Assembly (NCBI RefSeq): GCF_001889605.1
Contig: NZ_CP018171.1
Location: forward strand, 744,001-808,000
DNA: 64,000 nt
Source of the DNA: Aquibium oceanicum
GTDB lineage: Bacteria > Pseudomonadota > Alphaproteobacteria > Rhizobiales > Rhizobiaceae
Reading direction: 5' to 3'
In this document: positions 58,955 to 64,000 of the stretch, in pieces
How the letters are laid out: each line of letters starts with the position of its first letter
How positions within the stretch are numbered: position 1 is the stretch's first letter
Notes under the pieces: model-generated
The model's input: only the letters and a program-made list of their open reading frames with translations
What the model was told of the DNA's origin: nothing
The model's database searches: none
Made by a program: the position numbers and the translations under genes

Positions 58955-60309
58955 AGGTCGAACGCCTGATCCTGTCGGGGAACGGACGCATTCCATCCCA
59001 GGTCCTTGTCGATGCGGACGCGCAGCGCCTCGGCGGCTTCAGCCTCCCCATGAACGATGAAAGTGCGCGCAGGCGCGTGACGGAAGCCGGAGAGCCAGCG
59101 CATCAACTCATCAGAATCCGCGTGCGCCGAGAGTGCAGGCAGATCGGCAACCTCTGCCAGCACCGGTATCCACTGTCCGTGAATCTTGATCTCGCGGGCG
59201 CCCTGCAGCATGGCGCGTCCACGCGTGCCGGCAGCTTGAAAGCCGGAGAACAGGATGGTGTTCTTCTGATCGGGTGCGAAGGCCTTGAGATGGTGGAGAA
59301 CGCGGCCACCGGTTGCCATGCCGCTGGCCGAGATCACCACCTTCGGATAGGGACTCGCGGTAATTGCCTTGGACCCTTCGACGTCCCTTGTATAGGTAGC
59401 GATCCCGCAGATCGTGTCGCAATCCTCCGGTAAGAGCCGATGATCTTCGCGATGGGCGTGGAGCAGGTCCGTCGCGCTGATCGCCATCGGACTGTCGAGA
59501 AAGATCGGGATGGAGGCGAGACGGCCAGCCTGCTTCAATTGCCAGAGGTGATAGAGCAGCGACTGCGCCCGGCCAACGGCGAATGCCGGGATCACCACGG
59601 TCCCGCCGCGAAGAACCGTGCGCTCGATGACGGAACCCAACATCTCGGTCGGATCGTCCGCTTCATGGCGGCGGTTGCCATAGGTCGATTCAATCACCAC
59701 ATAGTCGGCCTCCGGGACAGGAACCGGATCGGGCATGACGGGATCGCCATACCGGCCCAGATCACCCGAAAACACGATCCGTTTGCCACCCCAGTCAATA
59801 TCTGCGGTGGCAGCTCCCAGGATGTGGCCGGCATGCCGGAAGATCAGGGTCGCCCCGCCGGGAAGCTGAACACCCTTGTCGAACGAAACTGACGAGAAGC
59901 GCTCCAGCGCCCGTTCTGCATCGTGAATTCCGTAGAGTGGCAGGGCAGGCCGGTGCTTGGAGAACCCCTTGCGGTTCGCGTATTCGGCATCTTTCTCCTG
60001 GAGGTAACCGCTGTCCCTGAGGATCAGCTCTGCAACGGCGCGGGTCGCGTCCGTCGCGAAGATCTTGCCGCGGAATCCATCTTTCACGAGTTTGGGCAGA
60101 TAGCCCGAATGATCGAGATGCGCATGAGTGAGAACGACGGCGTCGATGGTCGAAGGGGCAATCGGCAGCGGCTCCCAGTTCAGCTCCCGCAGGTTCTTGA
60201 GGCCCTGGAACAAGCCGCAGTCGATCAGGATCCGCTTGCCGTCATGCTCGAGAAGATGTTTCGAGCCGGTGACAGTGCCGGCTCCGCCGAGGGATGTGAG
60301 TTTCAGCAT
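58951..60309 (-). CDS. Beta-CASP metallo-beta-lactamase-fold RNase-like protein
   Basis: 452 aa, started at 60309 where AGGAGG precedes the ATG; the frame upstream is not family-like. Metal site THAHLDHSG, then FSGDLGRYGDPV; beta-CASP motifs VIPAFAVGRAQ, SASGMATGGRVLHHL and C-terminal HADSDELMRWL with IVHGE. Family members are RNA 3'-5'/endonucleases (CPSF73/YsgH-like). It is coupled to the phosphorylase gene downstream. Confidence 0.92.
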   Translation of the reverse strand: MLKLTSLGGAGTVTGSKHLLEHDGKRILIDCGLFQGLKNLRELNWEPLPIAPSTIDAVVLTHAHLDHSGYLPKLVKDGFRGKIFATDATRAVAELILRDSGYLQEKDAEYANRKGFSKHRPALPLYGIHDAERALERFSSVSFDKGVQLPGGATLIFRHAGHILGAATADIDWGGKRIVFSGDLGRYGDPVMPDPVPVPEADYVVIESTYGNRRHEADDPTEMLGSVIERTVLRGGTVVIPAFAVGRAQSLLYHLWQLKQAGRLASIPIFLDSPMAISATDLLHAHREDHRLLPEDCDTICGIATYTRDVEGSKAITASPYPKVVISASGMATGGRVLHHLKAFAPDQKNTILFSGFQAAGTRGRAMLQGAREIKIHGQWIPVLAEVADLPALSAHADSDELMRWLSGFRHAPARTFIVHGEAEAAEALRVRIDKDLGWNASVPRQDQAFDL

Positions 60310-60364
60310 GATCGCCTCCTGGTCGAATTCATGTGCCTGGTCGCCAACTGACGGGGCTCGCCGC

Positions 60365-61363
60365 TCATTCGACGCCACCCGTCCAGGGCGGTGCATCGCT
60401 TGCGGGAAACGAGTCCATGCCTGCCTGTTCGACGTCGTCGGAAGGTTCGGGCGGACGGCGGTGCCGAATGATGTCCTCTTTGGCTTCCTCGGCGGAGGTG
60501 ATCGCCGCAGCGATCAGCGGCGCCAGCCGGATAGCGTTGCTCTCATGTGGGACGGAATCGCTTGAGACGATCCGGTCGGTAAGCGACATCAAGCGCTCAA
60601 AGGAATCCTCCGCGAACACCCCGTGGACAACCGCGCAAACAGGTCGCCGGAAGCCCTGGAGTGGCAGTTTCCGGGCGGCTTCAATCAGCGTCTGTCCAGA
60701 TGAAGCGATATCGTCGACGAGGACCGGACAGCGGGCCGTCCATTCCGAGAGATCGGGAAGTTGGACATCGACGTTGCGGTCGCCGTGCCGAATCTTGCGC
60801 AAGACGGCATAGGGAGCGGCAATTCGCCTGGCGATGGCCGACACCCACTGTTCGCTCTCCTCATCCGGGCCAATGATCAGCGGTTGATCGACCTCGGCGG
60901 CGATCCAGTCTGCCAACAGAGGTGCCGCGTGCAGCGTATCGGCCGGGATCGTGTAGAGCGCCGAGAGTGCGAGATACCGGTGCAGGTGAGGGTCGACCGT
61001 CACAATCCGGTCGAAGGTCGAAGACAGGAACCGCGCGAATGTCTTCGAGGTCACAGCCTCGCCCGGTTGAAAGCGTCGATCCTGTCGCATGTAGGAAAGG
61101 TAGGGCGCGATCAGCGTCACCTCGCTCGCGCCAAGCGCGCGGGCCGCGTCGGCGGCGAATGCGAGGCGGAGGAAGCCATCGTCCGGCCGCGCAAGCGTGC
61201 AGACCAAATCCACCGGCCGATCGGCGACATCCGAAAGAATGCGGACATAACTCTCGCCATCGGGGAAACGCCGGGTTTCCATGTGTCCAAGCTCCCATCC
61301 TCCGGCATCAGCCAGATGACGGGCGAAGGTTTTGTTGTCGGGCAGGGGCAGTATCAGCCGCAT
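60365..61363 (-). CDS. prs: Ribose-phosphate pyrophosphokinase (PRPP synthetase)
   Basis: 332 aa. ETRRFPDGESYVRI, YLSYMRQDRRFQPGEAVTSKTFA (ATP/pyrophosphate region), VTVDPHLHR (flexible loop) and the PRPP-binding loop VLVDDIASSGQT are visible. It makes PRPP from ribose 5-phosphate and ATP. The C-terminal tail (about 35 residues, Glu/Pro-rich) is unusual. It is probably a second, specialised copy beside a nucleotide phosphorylase. Confidence 0.93.
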   Translation of the reverse strand: MRLILPLPDNKTFARHLADAGGWELGHMETRRFPDGESYVRILSDVADRPVDLVCTLARPDDGFLRLAFAADAARALGASEVTLIAPYLSYMRQDRRFQPGEAVTSKTFARFLSSTFDRIVTVDPHLHRYLALSALYTIPADTLHAAPLLADWIAAEVDQPLIIGPDEESEQWVSAIARRIAAPYAVLRKIRHGDRNVDVQLPDLSEWTARCPVLVDDIASSGQTLIEAARKLPLQGFRRPVCAVVHGVFAEDSFERLMSLTDRIVSSDSVPHESNAIRLAPLIAAAITSAEEAKEDIIRHRRPPEPSDDVEQAGMDSFPASDAPPWTGGVE

Positions 61364-61421
61364 GTCAATGTACTCTTTCAGTTTCTACCGGTGGCCCAAG
61401 TGCCGCCCGTAGACTTCCAGG

Positions 61422-63782
61422 TCACCCTTCGTTTACGCCCCATTTCCAATTCCGAATCTCCGGCATGTCCTCGCCGTGTTGACGGATGTGGCGCTTGTGA
61501 TCGCTGAGCTTGCCTTCAATGAACTTTTGGAAAGTGGCGACGCCCGGACCCAATCCCGGCACCCGGTCAAGGACGGCCCTGGCCAGATGGAACCGGTCGA
61601 GCTCGTTGAGCACGACCATGTCGAATGGTGTCGTGGTGGTTCCTTCTTCCTTGAACCCGTGCACATGCAGATTGTGATGGTTGGTCCGGCGATAGGTCAG
61701 CCGGTGGATCAGAATCGGGTAGCCGTGGTAGGCAAAGATGATGGGCTTGTCCCTGGTGAACAGGGCATCGAATTCCTCGTCGCTGATCCCGTGCGGATGC
61801 TGGCTCTGCGATTGCAACGTCATCAGATCGACCACGTTGACGACGCGGATCTTCAGGGTCGGAAAATGCTGCCGCAGCAACTCCACCGCAGCCAGCGTCT
61901 CCATGGTCGGCACATCCCCGGCACAGGCCATCACCACATCAGGCTCGCCGCCGTCGTCGCTGCTGGCCCATTCCCAGATGCCCAGCCCTCGGGTGCAATG
62001 CGCGATGGCCGCGTCCATATCGAGCCACTGCGGCGACGGCTGTTTGCCGGCGACAATGACGTTCACGTAGTTGCGGCTGCGCAGGCAGTGATCCGTCACG
62101 GAAAGCAGGCTATTGGCGTCGGGCGGCAGATAGACGCGGATGACCTCCGCCTTCTTGCTCATGACGTGGTCGATGAAGCCTGGATCCTGATGACTGAAAC
62201 CGTTGTGATCCTGCCGCCACACATGTGACGAAAGGAGGTAATTCAGGGAAGCAATCGGCCGGCGCCATGGAACGTGGCTCGCCACGTCAAGCCATTTGGC
62301 ATGCTGATTGAACATCGAGTCGATGATATGGATGAAGGCCTCATAGCATGAGAAAAAGCCATGTCTGCCCGTGAGCAGATACCCTTCGAGCCATCCTTCG
62401 CACTGGTGCTCGCTCAAGACCTCCATCACCCGGCCGTCCGGCGCGACGTGGTCGTCGCCAGGAACAATTTCCGCGGTCGAGCAACGGTTCGTCACCTCGA
62501 ACACGGCGCCCCAGCGGTTCGAAGCCGTTTCGTCCGGACTGAAAACACGGAACGTCTCGGGGTTCAATTTTACGACGTCGCGGATCAGCTCGCCCTGGAT
62601 GCGGGTGGCTTCGGCGATCACGCTGCCCGGTTTCGGTATCGTCACCGCGTAATCGCGGAAATCCGGCAGTGTCAGGTCGGCCAACAGCAGGCCGCCGTTG
62701 GCATGCGGATTGGCGCCCATCCGCCGCGCGCCGCGCGGGGCCAGGTCAGCAAGTTCGGGCCGGAGCCTGCCGGACTCGTCGAACAGTTCCCGCGGGCGAT
62801 AACTCTCCAGCCACTCCTCCAGAATCTTCACGTGCCCGGGGTGGCTCATGTCGCCCATCGGCACTTGGTGCGAGCGATATGTGCCCTCGGTCCGTTTGCC
62901 GTCGACCTCCTTCGGGCCGGTCCAGCCCTTTGGCGAGCGCAGGATGATCATGGGCCAGAGCGGACGCTGCTTGAATCCATTGGCACGGGCGTCCCGTTGG
63001 ATGTCCCGGATGCTTGCGATCACGGTGTCGAGCGTCGCGGCCATGAGTTGATGCATCTCCATCGGGTCATCACCCTCGACGAAGTGTGGCGTATAGCCGT
63101 AGCCGCGAAACAGCGATTCAAGCTCGTCACGGGGAATGCGGGCAAGCACGGTGGGGCCCGCGATCTTGTAGCCGTTCAGGTGAAGGATCGGTAGCACCGC
63201 GCCGTCGTGCACCGGATTGAGAAACTTGTTCGAGTGCCAGCTGGTGGCGAGAGGGGCGGTTTCCGCCTCGCCATCGCCCACGACGCAGGTGACCAGGAGG
63301 TCGGGATTGTCGAAGGCGGCGCCGTAGGCATGCGAGAGGCAATAGCCGAGTTCACCGCCTTCATTGATGGAGCCCGGCGTCTCCGCCGCAACGTGACTCG
63401 GAATGCCGCCGGGAAAGGAAAACTGCGTGAACAGTTTCTTCATCCCTACCTCGTCCTGCGATATCTCCGGGTAGACCTCGCTGTAGGTTCCCTCGAGATA
63501 GGTGTTGGCCACGAGGCCCGGACCGCCATGCCCCGGGCCGGTGACATAGATCACGTCGAGGTCGTGCTTCTTGATGACGCGATTCAGATGCACGTAGATG
63601 AAATTCAGCCCCGGGGTGGTGCCCCAATGACCGAGCAGTCGCGGCTTCACGTGCTCGATCTTCAAGGGTCTCCTGAGCAACGGGTTGTCGAACAGATAGA
63701 TCTGGCCAACCGAGAGATAGTTGGCCGCTCGCCAGTAGGCGTCCATCTTCTGGATGAGGTCAGTCGATAGCGGCTTGTTCAT
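61422..63782 (-). CDS. xfp: Phosphoketolase (xylulose 5-phosphate / fructose 6-phosphate)
   Basis: 786 aa, full length. Thiamine diphosphate and catalytic motifs are visible: [60 protein letters not shown], and C-terminal [25 protein letters not shown]. It splits Xu5P (or F6P) with phosphate to acetyl phosphate and a triose or tetrose phosphate. The start is the ATG at 63782 with GGAGGAG overlapping the end of the acetate kinase gene; upstream frame is excluded. Confidence 0.96.
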   Translation of the reverse strand: MNKPLSTDLIQKMDAYWRAANYLSVGQIYLFDNPLLRRPLKIEHVKPRLLGHWGTTPGLNFIYVHLNRVIKKHDLDVIYVTGPGHGGPGLVANTYLEGTYSEVYPEISQDEVGMKKLFTQFSFPGGIPSHVAAETPGSINEGGELGYCLSHAYGAAFDNPDLLVTCVVGDGEAETAPLATSWHSNKFLNPVHDGAVLPILHLNGYKIAGPTVLARIPRDELESLFRGYGYTPHFVEGDDPMEMHQLMAATLDTVIASIRDIQRDARANGFKQRPLWPMIILRSPKGWTGPKEVDGKRTEGTYRSHQVPMGDMSHPGHVKILEEWLESYRPRELFDESGRLRPELADLAPRGARRMGANPHANGGLLLADLTLPDFRDYAVTIPKPGSVIAEATRIQGELIRDVVKLNPETFRVFSPDETASNRWGAVFEVTNRCSTAEIVPGDDHVAPDGRVMEVLSEHQCEGWLEGYLLTGRHGFFSCYEAFIHIIDSMFNQHAKWLDVASHVPWRRPIASLNYLLSSHVWRQDHNGFSHQDPGFIDHVMSKKAEVIRVYLPPDANSLLSVTDHCLRSRNYVNVIVAGKQPSPQWLDMDAAIAHCTRGLGIWEWASSDDGGEPDVVMACAGDVPTMETLAAVELLRQHFPTLKIRVVNVVDLMTLQSQSQHPHGISDEEFDALFTRDKPIIFAYHGYPILIHRLTYRRTNHHNLHVHGFKEEGTTTTPFDMVVLNELDRFHLARAVLDRVPGLGPGVATFQKFIEGKLSDHKRHIRQHGEDMPEIRNWKWGVNEG

Positions 63783-63786
63783 GGGC

Positions 63787-64000
63787 TTACTCCTCCAGAT
63801 GGGCGTGCTGGCCGGTTTCGGCGCGGGCAAGCATTCCGAAAACCGCTTTTGCAATGATTACATCTTCGTCGGTACGAATGACGCGCACCTGGACGTGCCC
63901 CTGATCGGCCGAGATGACTGTCTCGCCGGCAGCGTTCCGGTTCTCGTCCAGTTGGACGTCGAGAAAGCCGAGACCCTCGCAGATGCGCGCACGGATCGCG
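63787..64000 (-). CDS. ackA: Acetate kinase, C-terminal part (cut by window edge)
   Basis: The last 70 residues only: [22 protein letters not shown]..., [24 protein letters not shown], then a short tail ending HLEE. These are the C-terminal motifs of AckA. It converts acetyl phosphate plus ADP to acetate plus ATP, the natural partner of phosphoketolase, whose start lies 5 bp from its stop. Confidence 0.85.
   Translation of the reverse strand, partial: AIRARICEGLGFLDVQLDENRNAAGETVISADQGHVQVRVIRTDEDVIIAKAVFGMLARAETGQHAHLEE

Noticed and set aside
1..64000. CRISPR array
   Set aside because: No regularly spaced repeats of 24-40 bp with unique spacers were seen. The 9-bp GGGGAACGT and 15-bp GAGACA repeats have the wrong unit and spacer sizes.

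Overview
The window looks like an alphaproteobacterial chromosome, most likely Hyphomicrobiales (Rhizobiales). It is GC-rich throughout, has GTA-type tail genes (DUF2460, DUF2163, NlpC/P60), a recombinase/DUF2924 cassette of the kind common in that group, and a MerR/T/P/F/A operon. No rRNA or taxonomic marker gene is present, so the placement is inference.

Layout: (1) 247-336 is a tRNA-Ser(GGA). (2) 580-10063, minus strand, is a translationally coupled defence operon read in the order phd-like antitoxin, hsdM, hsdS, ptuA-like ATPase, ptuB-like HNH nuclease, hsdR, mrr. A Septu-type pair therefore sits inside a type I restriction-modification operon, with a type IV (Mrr) enzyme at its end. (3) 10141-12537, minus strand, is a coupled cassette of a small protein, a DUF2924 protein, a large serine recombinase and an HTH-like protein, probably the integration module of the element to its right. 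(4) 12677-14864 is a two-gene module that I do not recognise; the second protein combines a Cys cluster with a C-terminal winged helix. (5) 14897-17810 is a mercury-resistance operon, merR divergent from merTPFA.

(6) 17992-55102 is a complete-looking siphophage-type prophage. Early genes: sigma-like factor, Sak4-like ATPase, probable ssDNA-binding protein, HNH nuclease, Cas4/RecB-like nuclease, RecD-like helicase, TOPRIM primase/helicase, RuvC-like resolvase, and adenine and cytosine DNA methyltransferases. Late genes: terminase, gpW, portal, S49 protease with nested scaffold, decoration protein, major capsid protein, head-tail proteins, tail tube, frameshifted tail chaperone, tape measure, GTA-like tail tip, fibre, M15 endolysin and a nested spanin pair. 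No CI-type repressor or tyrosine integrase is visible; the serine recombinase on the left is the best integrase candidate. If so, the mer operon and the unknown pair are prophage cargo.

(7) 55109-64000, minus strand, looks like host or island metabolism: a DedA/YqaA-like membrane protein, cytochrome c, a membrane/BNR-repeat fusion, then an operon-like set of thymidine/AMP phosphorylase, beta-CASP metallo-beta-lactamase, PRPP synthetase, phosphoketolase and acetate kinase (cut by the window edge). Together these could route nucleoside- or pentose-derived carbon to acetyl phosphate and ATP.

The most notable signals beyond gene calls are the Septu pair inside the type I operon; a 12-copy GGGGAACGT array in the 3' part of the primase gene; a perfect A-AAA-AAC slippery heptamer joining the two tail-chaperone frames; a cytosine methyltransferase gene whose 3' half appears to encode family-like protein in two frames; and the unknown 12677-14864 pair.
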